A stretch of 13,130 nucleotides of DNA, taken from Halanaerobium sp964649895 (GTDB lineage: Bacteria > Bacillota > Halanaerobiia > Halanaerobiales > Halanaerobiaceae). Location: the NCBI GenBank assembly GCA_964649895.1, contig CAZYRX010000054.1:1-13130 (forward strand), in the 5' to 3' direction. The position numbers and the translations under genes are program-made. Of this stretch, positions 1 to 5,908 are shown one piece after another. A model generated the notes under the pieces. The model was not told the DNA's origin and searched no databases. It was given only the letters and a program-made list of their open reading frames with translations. Positions within the stretch are counted from its first letter, which is position 1. The number at the start of each line of letters is the position of its first letter.

Positions 1-1
1 A

Positions 2-904
2 GGTCAGCCATTTACCTCACACGAAGCCTGGTCCCACTCCGAAGCCCACACCGGCAAAAAATCCCTCGAAATTAACAATATCAGCGGAACAAAAGCATAC
101 TGGGTTAGCAATACTTTTTTTCTTGAAAGTCCATTAAATCATTTTGATTTTAGCGTTTGGCTTAAAACATGCAATTTAATTAGCATTAAAAATACTAATG
201 AAGCTAATATTGAAGTTTTTTTTTATAAAGTTAAAGATAAAGTTTCAACAACTAAAACTACCATAAAAATTCCTATAACAAAAAAAGATTGGTTTAAACT
301 AAATAAAAAGTTTTTTTTTAATAACAAAGTTAATGCCGTCAAATTTAAATTCTTGTTATCAGGTTATGTAGGAAAATTATTTATTGATGATATAAAGATT
401 AAGAGTTTTAAACCAAATTATGGGAAGAATTTAATTGTAAATTCTAATTTTAAAAAGTGTAATCAGAATAAATCATTCCCAAAGGGATGGTTACCAATTA
501 ATAAAAAGAAGGATAAATGTGAAACCTTTTGGAATAAAAGCAAACTTGACAGTAGCCTTGGCATCAACAATACGACTAAAACTGAATCAACTTTTTGGAT
601 GGGAGAAAAAATAAACTTAAATAAACCTACAAGATATATTTACCTTTCAGGGGAAAGTTGTTCTGAAAATGTTTCTATAGGAGCTGGTTCTTATTGCCTA
701 ATGTTTAGGGTATATTATGCAGACAAGACATCTCGAAATATTTCTTATAATTTACATTTTTCAAGAGGTACTCACGATTGGGAAAAAGTTGAATCTATTA
801 AAAGTTTTAATAAGAAAGTTGTTGCTATCAAACCTTTTTTAATTCTTAGCAAACTGAGTGGGAAAGTTCTATTTAAAAACATTAACTGTAAATTGATTCT
901 TTAA
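2..904 (+). CDS. Carbohydrate-binding-module-like repeat protein, 3' part (5' end outside window)
   Basis: The frame is open from the left edge to a TAA at 902-904, giving 300 visible residues. It is partial because no start lies near the edge; a TTG at 353 exists but falls inside the first repeat. Two beta-sandwich-like units are visible. Residues ~1-139 contain GKKSLEI, an aromatic-rich strand pattern and LFIDDIKI (126-133). Residues ~141-300 open with NLIVNSNF and FPKGW, the usual beginning of CBM4/9-like carbohydrate-binding domains ('NLLxNPxFE...GW'). No catalytic domain is visible, so the missing N-terminal part would carry any enzyme activity; a secreted or surface glycan-active protein is my inference. 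Base composition changes sharply inside the gene: 34 of the first 60 bases are G/C, 21 of the next 60, and only 10 of 181-240. It ends about 210 bp before the ISL3 remnant and does not obviously belong to the downstream cluster. The domain call rests on pattern only. Confidence 0.6.
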   Translation, partial: GQPFTSHEAWSHSEAHTGKKSLEINNISGTKAYWVSNTFFLESPLNHFDFSVWLKTCNLISIKNTNEANIEVFFYKVKDKVSTTKTTIKIPITKKDWFKLNKKFFFNNKVNAVKFKFLLSGYVGKLFIDDIKIKSFKPNYGKNLIVNSNFKKCNQNKSFPKGWLPINKKKDKCETFWNKSKLDSSLGINNTTKTESTFWMGEKINLNKPTRYIYLSGESCSENVSIGAGSYCLMFRVYYADKTSRNISYNLHFSRGTHDWEKVESIKSFNKKVVAIKPFLILSKLSGKVLFKNINCKLIL

Positions 905-1114
905 TTCTTAAATTTTTACAATTAATGTATCATTTCAAAAAGTATTTGATAGATATGAATAGTCGGTTAATATACTAAATAAAAAATTCATTCCGCGCAG
1001 ATGTATCTTGAACTATAGTAATACTTTCGTACGCTTGCGTTGAGGTAGTTTATTAACTGAAAGAGACTTAAGAAGAACTCTGGGAAATAAGACAAAGTTT
1101 TTTAATTTGCCTCT

Positions 1115-1721
1115 TCACCAGAATTCATGGTTGTAAATCGGTTCCGGCAATTCACCAATCTGATGATACAAGGCTATTTCTGCATATTTAAAGGTTCTAA
1201 AACCGAAAGATTTTCTGATAGTCAGATTTATTTTCCGGTTATAGCCCTCAACTATACCGCTGTTAAACTGCTTTTTTGCTCTGAAAAAATTAAGAATAAG
1301 CTCTCTGTGAGAACGAAGCATTTTTGCTACATCTTTCATCGGTTCGATTTTAGAATACATAGCTGTTTTACACCATGAATCAAAAAATTTACCTGCCCAG
1401 GTCGGGCTTTTATATTCCCAGAATTTATGAAACTGTTCTTTAAGGAGATAAGCTCTGACAGTTTTTAAGTTTATATCCAGAAGCTATTTCAATTTAAAGC
1501 TTTGCTTTTCTGTTAAGTTTCCTTTTCTTTTGAGAAAACACCATCTGGATTTTGAAAGAACAAGCTCTTCACCTTTTTCTTTAAGTCTTTTTGCTTCGGA
1601 TGCTCTTACTTTATCTATTGCTTTACTGAATTTCTGCATTATGTGGAATTTGTCAAGAACATGGATTGCAGCCGGAAGTTTTTTTGCAATAACGTTTAGA
1701 TACGGCTTCCACATATCACTG
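1115..1721 (-). pseudogene. ISL3 transposase, C-terminal part (split by IS4, internal amber stop)
   Basis: In reconstructed numbering this is residues 219-419 of the transposase. It opens with SDMWKPY, where D220 is the second catalytic aspartate of the ISL3 DDE domain, followed by HVLDKFHIMQKFSKAID and SRWCFLKRKGNLTEKQ, both typical of ISL3. A single in-frame TAG (1484-1486, codon 297) interrupts it. The same frame then continues with LKTVRAYLLKEQF, KSPTWAGKFFDSWC and SGIVEGYNRKI, the last holding the catalytic glutamate (E376), and ends NHEFW then TGA. The frame is identical on both sides of the TAG, so this is a nonsense codon and not a frameshift. As it stands the fragment has no start of its own. 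A non-functional remnant is the simplest reading. Confidence 0.88.
1716..1721. repeat. Target-site duplication of the IS4 element, left copy
   Basis: TCACTG directly precedes the left terminal inverted repeat (TTAAAGTTTCGGG from 1722). It matches the right copy at 3333-3338 exactly. On the minus strand it is CAGTGA, part of the Cys-Ser-Asp codons of the ISL3 transposase. Confidence 0.85.
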
Positions 1722-1740
1722 TTAAAGTTTCGGGTTTTAA
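1722..1740. repeat. IS4 left terminal inverted repeat
   Basis: TTAAAGTTTCGGGTTTTAA matches the inverted right end at 15 of 19 positions. It lies five bases beyond the transposase stop codon, so the coding frame ends almost at the tip of the element. Confidence 0.75.
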
Positions 1741-1744
1741 TTTT

Positions 1745-3031
1745 CTAAATTAAAGCCCCTAACTTTTCTGCTTTTATTTCCGATTTTATATAATCTGCAT
1801 CAATTTGCAGAGACTTTTCAAGCATATCTTCAATAGTAACAGATATTTTACTTTTGATTTTTTCAAGATTAGTTTTACCAATTAGTTTTTCAAATGAATC
1901 CAGAACTCCATAAATGACGGCTTTAAATAACTGCCAAAGCATAGATGCAAAAGTCAATATTTCAATTTTATCAGTAATACTGTTTCTGTATTGTGCAAAA
2001 GTAATATCCCCCTCTGAAATTATTCCGTGAAGCAGCAGCATATAACGTATAGCAGTTATGTGAATAGAACTGTAGTGTGATGTATATGACGGTGACTGTT
2101 CTTTGAGGAATCCCATATTCTGCTTAATTTCTTTAAAGTAAACTTCAATGGACCATCTCATTGCATAAATTTCCAGAATCTTTTCATTAGATAAAGAGGT
2201 ATCCGTACTCAGGAATGCGGCCCATTGATCTTTTTTCTGCTTTTTAGGAGCGGAAAATACAAGTTTAACATCAATTAATTCTTCTTTGGTGTTGTCATCT
2301 GATATGTTAAGTTTAACTGTGAGTGAAGCTGTTTTCCATTTACAGTTCTTCTTTTTGATAAAACGTCTTTTCATAAGAAGATAGAGTTCCTTTAAACAGT
2401 ATTTTCTGCCATTGAGGCAGTAATTCATTTTGCTTCGTTTTGCTCTGAATATCCCTGTCATATCAAGTTCTTTTACTGTTTTTATATTTTCTTTTGAATT
2501 AAACCATGAATCTGCAAGAGTATATTTTGCCTGAAATCCATATTTTACTGCTCTTTTAAGCATCAATCTGAACATTTCATTTTTATTATTGTTTTTGGCG
2601 CATTGAAAGTCTTTCGCAACCGTACTTTTACCGTTTTTAAACTCTTCATTTAGGTAATGACTCCTTTTAGAATCAATATAAATTTGACGATCCAGTGGGA
2701 GAAAACCATTTTTGAACGACAGGCCCAGTTCAAGCATCTGATGACCTCTGACTGTTCTGCATTCTGAATGTTCGAAGTGGCATGAGGTTTCTTCAACCTT
2801 ACTACCGCTGCGCTTTCTGATTGTATCATCAAAAACAAATGCTTTTTCCTTTTCATATGCTATATTGTTCTGAACATAAATAGTTTTTGCAGTCTCAAAT
2901 GAAATAAGCCGCCAGTTAATATCCTCGCTTTTCATCGTATTATAAAGAACATCTTTTCCTCCAGGGAAAAAGGCTTTCAGGCATTTCTCACAAAACATCT
3001 TTATTGAATTTTGCTTTAAAAAAGCCCCCAC
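1745..3031 (-). CDS. IS4-family DDE transposase (main frame, from GTG)
   Basis: This 428-residue frame carries the IS4 catalytic triad: aspartate in FVFDDT (D68/D69), aspartate in LADSWF (D174), and glutamate E296 within the exact IS4 signature Y289-2-R292-3-E296-6-K303 (YAMRWSIEVYFKEIK). HFEHSECRTVRGHQML and PLDRQIYIDSKRS are family-like segments between the first two catalytic positions. It ends GALI then TAG, just inside the left terminal repeat. GTG 3031 is only the first usable start downstream of a TAG at 3134-3136. The same frame continues upstream through conserved-looking sequence (NKHSKIAKRHGYNIESVIY) to an ATG at 3205, so the natural protein was probably about 486 residues. The catalytic core is intact, but N-terminal truncation probably impairs DNA binding. 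Confidence 0.85.
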   Translation of the reverse strand: MGAFLKQNSIKMFCEKCLKAFFPGGKDVLYNTMKSEDINWRLISFETAKTIYVQNNIAYEKEKAFVFDDTIRKRSGSKVEETSCHFEHSECRTVRGHQMLELGLSFKNGFLPLDRQIYIDSKRSHYLNEEFKNGKSTVAKDFQCAKNNNKNEMFRLMLKRAVKYGFQAKYTLADSWFNSKENIKTVKELDMTGIFRAKRSKMNYCLNGRKYCLKELYLLMKRRFIKKKNCKWKTASLTVKLNISDDNTKEELIDVKLVFSAPKKQKKDQWAAFLSTDTSLSNEKILEIYAMRWSIEVYFKEIKQNMGFLKEQSPSYTSHYSSIHITAIRYMLLLHGIISEGDITFAQYRNSITDKIEILTFASMLWQLFKAVIYGVLDSFEKLIGKTNLEKIKSKISVTIEDMLEKSLQIDADYIKSEIKAEKLGALI

Positions 3032-3205
3032 AATAAGAGTATAAATAACTGATTCAATATTGTAGCCGTGCCGTTTTGCTATTTTGCTGTGTTTATTGAA
3101 TATCCTGAAAAATTTTATTTTTTTTAAAGAATTCTAAATTTCATTATCCGCAAATATGTAATCCTGTTTTAAATTGTCTGATATTGGTGTTAAAGTATGT
3201 TTCAT
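3032..3205 (-). pseudogene. N-terminal coding segment of the IS4 transposase, cut off by an amber codon
   Basis: Read on the minus strand from ATG 3205 it gives MKHTLTPISDNLKQDYIFAD then NEI, then TAG at 3134-3136 (codon 24). It resumes in the same frame with NSLKKIKFFRIFNKHSKIA and runs without a break into the main transposase frame at codon 59. An AAGG lies about 13 nt before the ATG. No frameshift is needed, so one nonsense change explains the truncation. The alternative is that translation really begins at GTG 3031 and this segment is just leader. The protein-like composition and lack of other stops argue mildly against that. Confidence 0.6.
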
Positions 3206-3313
3206 TTTTTGAATTAACCTTTTTATTGTATTTTTATTGAATGTTTTGTCTCATCAATAATATACAGCATAAATTGGTTAATTCTCTTATTATAAATAAC
3301 TTAAGTAGGATTT

Positions 3314-3332
3314 TTTAAATCCGAAACTTAAG
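3314..3332. repeat. IS4 right terminal inverted repeat
   Basis: Read inward on the minus strand this is CTTAAGTTTCGGATTTAAA, sharing the AAGTTTCGG core with the left end. It lies about 110 bp upstream of the transposase's probable ATG at 3205. Confidence 0.75.
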
Positions 3333-3338
3333 TCACTG
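3333..3338. repeat. Target-site duplication of the IS4 element, right copy
   Basis: TCACTG directly follows the right end of the element (CCGAAACTTAAG ending at 3332). With its partner at 1716-1721 it marks the insertion point after the ISL3 transposase codon for D220. Confidence 0.85.
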
Positions 3339-3984
3339 CATATTACTTTAATGCTGGACGCGAAGCCTTTTTCAATCTTATCAAACTGGTAGAAAAACCG
3401 CAGCAGAGTTTTCTGTATACGCTTTTCGCCGATCCATAATAACCGTCTGCAACCTGCATCTATCTGATAAACAAGAGTAAGATATTTATGCCCTTTATGC
3501 CATTGAACCTCATCAATTCCAATAGCTGTAATTCCATCAATATTTCGGTGTTTCAGTCCATATTCAACAATTTCCTCTACTGCTTTTGCAACAGTTTGCC
3601 ATGATGTCCTGAATCGTTCGGCCACTTCTTTCCAGGATATCAGCTTTGCCCATGAAGCAAGATACTTTGCATAATAATGAGTCAAATGATTCTTGTCGTT
3701 ACTCCACGGAACTTTTTCTACAATTATTCTGTTGCAGTACCTACAGTTAACACGTCTCATACTGTATAGGAAAAACACCTGAAATCCCCAAATTGGAATA
3801 TGCTGAAACTCTCTTGCAGTCAAAGTATCATAACCACTGCCGGGATTACCGCAGACGCTGCATACCGGTTTAGAGTTTGCTCTGCTTTTTACTGTTATTA
3901 TGATCTTCTTCATATCTTTGCTGAATCTTGCTATACTAAATACAAATGATTTGTACTTTATACATTTATTAAGTATAGTTTTAA

Positions 3985-4047
3985 GTCGCATCGGTGTCTC
4001 ACTTTTTGAAGTTGTGGTATACCTCTATAGTGATAAACCGATGCTAC
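3985..4047. repeat. Inverted repeat enclosing the ISL3 transposase start codon
   Basis: The arm GTCGCATCGGTGTCTCAC (3985-4002) pairs with 4030-4047, whose reverse complement is GTAGCATCGGTTTATCAC: 15 of 18 positions agree, with a perfect 8-bp core GCATCGGT/ACCGATGC and a 27-nt loop. The transposase ATG (3991-3989, minus strand) and its upstream region lie inside one arm. In a transcript entering from outside the element the start would be base-paired; a transcript starting inside the loop would leave it free. This arrangement is known from IS10 and IS50 as protection against read-through expression; its use here is inferred. Confidence 0.6.
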
Positions 4048-4097
4048 ATATTATTCAATGTTTTTGAGAAAATAACATTTTTTCAAAAGCAACTTTA

Positions 4098-4183
4098 TTT
4101 TTTAACAGCGGGTTCTTGCAGCTGTCAAATGTTTTTCGTATAAGTCCGCAGCGAAGCGAAGACGGCAGTAAGCCGTTATGCCG
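4098..4183 (+). other. Possible integron attC-like recombination site
   Basis: A left arm of TTTTAAC followed by AGCGGGTTCTTGCAGCTGTC can pair imperfectly, with bulges, against a right arm GACGGCAGTAAGCC followed by GTTATGC (4175-4181). The second segment resembles the attC R' core GTTRRRY. The middle section includes GCAGCGAAGCGAAG. The total of ~84 nt is within the attC size range, and long imperfect pairing with unpaired extra bases is a hallmark of attC. However, the cores deviate from consensus, no cassette gene or integrase is in the window, and the pairing was judged by eye. It could equally be a degenerate IS end or a terminator-like fold. Confidence 0.25.
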
Positions 4184-4213
4184 AAAAATAATTTACTGCA
4201 AAAAGGTTCCGAT

Positions 4214-4246
4214 GTCTTCGCATTACCCACTAATTCTAGCGAAGAC
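4214..4246. repeat. Perfect 8-bp inverted repeat with 17-nt loop
   Basis: GTCTTCGC at 4214-4221 is the exact inverse of GCGAAGAC at 4239-4246. The right arm is followed by CCTTTAATTT, so a weak rho-independent terminator on the plus strand is possible. The outer sequence read on the minus strand (AAGGGTCTTCGC) also resembles an IS terminus, but I found no partner at the other side of the ISL3 element. Confidence 0.4.
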
Positions 4247-4368
4247 CCTTTAATTTAAAAGCTAAAGATGTAATGAATATTGATGCTGAGGTCATTGATC
4301 AAAATGAATTGGAGATTTATGCTATGGAATTGATGGAAAAAATAGAATTTCTGTATTATCGGTATTAA
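4240..4368 (+). pseudogene. Short open frame, probable C-terminal remnant of an unidentified gene
   Basis: The frame opens after a TAG at 4237-4239 and runs to TAA at 4366-4368. From ATG 4273 it would give 31 residues (MNIDAEVIDQNELEIYAMEL then MEKIEFLYYRY), acidic with an aromatic tail. There is no Shine-Dalgarno sequence before 4273. Its position between an IS border and wzx suggests the tail of a cluster gene whose 5' part was lost when the IS inserted or deleted flanking DNA. I do not recognise the parent family, and it may be a chance frame. Confidence 0.3.
4330..4359 (+). promoter_or_regulatory. Candidate sigma70-type promoter for the glycan cluster
   Basis: TTGATG (4330-4335) and TATTAT (4354-4359) are separated by 18 bp, matching TTGACA and TATAAT at 4 and 5 positions. 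A start near 4366 would give a leader of about 36 nt before wzx. In A/T-rich DNA such matches are common, and the cluster might instead be read from upstream. Confidence 0.3.
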
Positions 4369-4401
4369 ATAATAATAGATTATCTGGTTTAATAATTCAT
4401 A

Positions 4402-5868
4402 ATGTCTTATTTTAATAAGATTATTAATAACTTATCTACTAATAGAGTGGTTTTTAAGTTACTTGCATCGGGAGTAAATTTTATTTTAGCTGTAGCTATT
4501 GGAGTGATTGTTCCACGTGTAGTTGGGCCTGAAAAATATGGAGAACTGGCATATATTAATTCGACAGTTACCTTTCTTATAGTTATTTTTAGTTTAAAAT
4601 CTAATTTGTCTTATGTATACTTAATCTCAGATAAGAAAAACAATAAAAATAGTATAAATACTATCTATTTTTCAACCCTTTCTTTTTTAATAATTTTTAT
4701 TGTCGCATTTTTCTTAGTATCTATTAAAATTCCATTAATATCTGATTTTGTATGGAATGATATAGATAATAGTTATTTAATAATTTTGGGTATAATTATA
4801 AGTGTCTCATTGTATTTTCAAAAACGTTTTATAGAATATTCAGACTGTTTCAAACATACAATAAATGCGGAAATATTGAGGTTGCTAACTCGTGCATTTT
4901 TAATGTTTGGGGTTATTGTCTTTTTTATTTTAAATAGACTGACATTATATATTTATTGTTATTTTTGGTGTGCGAGTTTAATATTTTTTATTATTATTTA
5001 TTTCTGTATAGTACCATTTCGATTTGGGAGAATATCATTTCCCAATTTTCAGAATATATATAAACAGTTTTGGGTTTATCTTAAACCATTGATTTTATTC
5101 TCATTAATTTCAGCTGTATATTCTTATATTGGAAAATATATTTTACAGTATAAATGTGGATCTATTGAGCAGGGATATTATAATTTTGCGTATTCTCTTG
5201 CTATGATACCTGTTATTATATTTACCTCAATTTTAACTATTTATATGAACAAACTGACGGTTTTATTCAATGACAATAATCCTACTGCTGTAAAAGAGCT
5301 ATTTTTAAGCAGCCTAGATAAAGCCTATGTTATCCATTCTTTTATCGCTATTTTTTGCTTTATTTATGCTTATCATATCATTGATTTACTTGTAGGTGAA
5401 AAATTTTTAGGTGCTGTAGGGGCATTACAGTTTTTATCGGTTTTTTCTCTTCTTAATTCAATAGGGATGTTGAGCGGATACATATTTCTAAGCAGTAGAC
5501 GTAATAAACTGTACAGTTATATTAACTCTATATGTATGATTATGGGAATATGCTGTTTTATCTTCCTTTATTTTTTAGGAACTTTTAATGCGACTATACT
5601 AGCTGGCTTGATGGTCGTTTTTTATGGTGTAAGAATAGGAATTCAGCTATATTATAATTCATGTCTATTGAATTTTAATATTTTCATTGTCTTTTGTAGG
5701 CTCTTGGGAATAACTCTTTTAATTGCGGGTTCTATAACAACGGTATCGTTAATAAGTAATAATATTTTTTGGGGATTTATTTTATCAATAGTCATTATTG
5801 CTATAATAAATTATTTACTAAAAGATTATTTAAAGTTACTAGAACTATATAAGGCATTTAAACATTAG
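4402..5868 (+). CDS. wzx: Wzx-type polysaccharide flippase (MOP superfamily)
   Basis: The 488-residue protein is almost entirely hydrophobic, with about a dozen predicted membrane segments. It begins with an amphipathic stretch and then FILAVAIGVIVPRVVGPEKYGELAY, represented by the core VPRVVGPEKYGELAY (~36-52), a hallmark of the polysaccharide transporter/O-antigen flippase branch of the MOP superfamily. This family moves undecaprenyl-linked repeat units from the cytoplasmic to the outer face of the inner membrane. Length and layout match typical Wzx proteins. The start at 4402 lacks a good Shine-Dalgarno sequence, but nothing better lies in frame. The gene leads the co-directional cluster. 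It stops with TAG, whereas all five downstream cluster genes end in TAA. Reading on in the same frame gives 12 more codons ending TAA exactly one base before the next gene, so the TAG may be a recent shortening. Which repeat unit it exports cannot be told. Confidence 0.88.
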   Translation: MSYFNKIINNLSTNRVVFKLLASGVNFILAVAIGVIVPRVVGPEKYGELAYINSTVTFLIVIFSLKSNLSYVYLISDKKNNKNSINTIYFSTLSFLIIFIVAFFLVSIKIPLISDFVWNDIDNSYLIILGIIISVSLYFQKRFIEYSDCFKHTINAEILRLLTRAFLMFGVIVFFILNRLTLYIYCYFWCASLIFFIIIYFCIVPFRFGRISFPNFQNIYKQFWVYLKPLILFSLISAVYSYIGKYILQYKCGSIEQGYYNFAYSLAMIPVIIFTSILTIYMNKLTVLFNDNNPTAVKELFLSSLDKAYVIHSFIAIFCFIYAYHIIDLLVGEKFLGAVGALQFLSVFSLLNSIGMLSGYIFLSSRRNKLYSYINSICMIMGICCFIFLYFLGTFNATILAGLMVVFYGVRIGIQLYYNSCLLNFNIFIVFCRLLGITLLIAGSITTVSLISNNIFWGFILSIVIIAIINYLLKDYLKLLELYKAFKH

Positions 5869-5890
5869 AGTAATGATATTATGAAAAATA

Positions 5891-5896
5891 AAGGAG
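5891..5896 (+). promoter_or_regulatory. Strong ribosome binding site for the radical SAM gene
   Basis: AAGGAG lies 12 nt before ATG 5909 and is the best Shine-Dalgarno match in the cluster. An 8-codon frame starting at ATG 5881 covers it and ends in TAA one base before 5909, so ribosomes arriving from wzx could re-initiate here. Confidence 0.55.
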
Positions 5897-5908
5897 TTCA
5901 ATATTAAT

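Larger units (their letters stand above)
1722..3332 (-). mobile_element. IS4-family insertion sequence nested in the ISL3 transposase gene
   Basis: The 1611-bp element carries one IS4-type transposase and is bounded by imperfect terminal inverted repeats: TTAAAGTTTCGGGTTTTAA at 1722-1740 and, read on the minus strand from 3332, CTTAAGTTTCGGATTTAAA. They agree at 15 of 19 positions and share AAGTTTCGG. Both sides are flanked by TCACTG. The insertion lies directly after the second catalytic aspartate codon of the ISL3 transposase, and excision with one repeat copy restores its frame. Size and transposase fit the IS4 family; a 6-bp duplication is shorter than many members make. Its transposase is on the same strand as the interrupted gene. 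Confidence 0.9.
3290..3991 (-). pseudogene. ISL3 transposase, N-terminal part (truncated by IS4 insertion)
   Basis: It starts at ATG 3991 with MRLKTILNK, the expected N-terminus for this ISL3 subgroup. A zinc-ribbon is visible as C44xxC47 and C83xxC86. A helix-turn-helix-like stretch (ISWKEVAERFRTSWQTVAKAV, ~118-138, with one residue omitted here as necessary: core SWKEVAERFRTSW) follows, then the first catalytic aspartate in IGIDEVQWHKGHKY (D160), and VICSD with D220. True homology stops there at 3333. The remaining codons down to the TAA at 3290 are read from the end of the inserted IS4 element. The product would be 233 residues with DNA-binding and half of the catalytic domain, so it cannot transpose alone, although it might still bind the element's ends. 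The start codon lies inside an inverted repeat (3985-4047). Confidence 0.88.
1115..4047 (-). mobile_element. ISL3-family insertion sequence, inactivated by a nested IS4 element
   Basis: The element is defined by its split transposase (N-terminal part 3290-3991, C-terminal part 1115-1721, both minus strand). Deleting 1722-3332 plus one 6-bp target copy leaves 1260 nt, or 419 codons plus stop, in one frame, which is a normal size for ISL3 transposases. The true ends are not resolved: I found no convincing terminal inverted repeats or 8-bp target duplication between 905-1114 and 4048-4260. The right limit given here is the outer arm of an inverted repeat around the transposase start, and the left limit is the transposase stop. 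The real element probably extends somewhat beyond both. It separates the carbohydrate-binding gene from the glycan cluster and may have removed sequence between them. Confidence 0.75.
4048..4401. other. 354-bp gene-less stretch between the ISL3 element and the glycan cluster
   Basis: No complete gene is visible. The left half is less A/T rich than the surroundings and holds several hairpins: an attC-like fold at 4098-4183, with a compact hairpin CGGCAGTAA/TTATGCCG at 4163-4183, and an 8-bp perfect stem GTCTTCGC/GCGAAGAC at 4214-4246. The right half holds a short open frame that looks like the tail of a lost gene (4240-4368) and a possible promoter for wzx. The unknown right end of the ISL3 element should also lie in here or just left of it. 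Confidence 0.55.

Noticed and set aside
1127..1378. Plus-strand open frame of 83 codons
   Set aside because: It lies antisense to the conserved C-terminal part of the ISL3 transposase and has no family-like motif; a shadow frame.
1530..1748. Plus-strand open frame of 72 codons
   Set aside because: Antisense to the ISL3 transposase segment holding SDMWKPY and crosses the IS4 border; no sign of coding.
2650..2856. Minus-strand frame of 68 codons overlapping the IS4 transposase
   Set aside because: It is in another frame of the same strand across the first catalytic Asp region; the transposase frame explains the sequence.
990..4047. Terminal inverted repeats of the left ISL3 element, from ACTATAG-containing stretches near 1014 and 4025-4031
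   Set aside because: Only a short shared word with poor agreement on both sides and no target duplication; not enough to set the ends.
4163..4246. CRISPR-like or tandem repeat array
   Set aside because: The hairpins differ in sequence and spacing; there is no repeated unit with regular spacers anywhere in the window.
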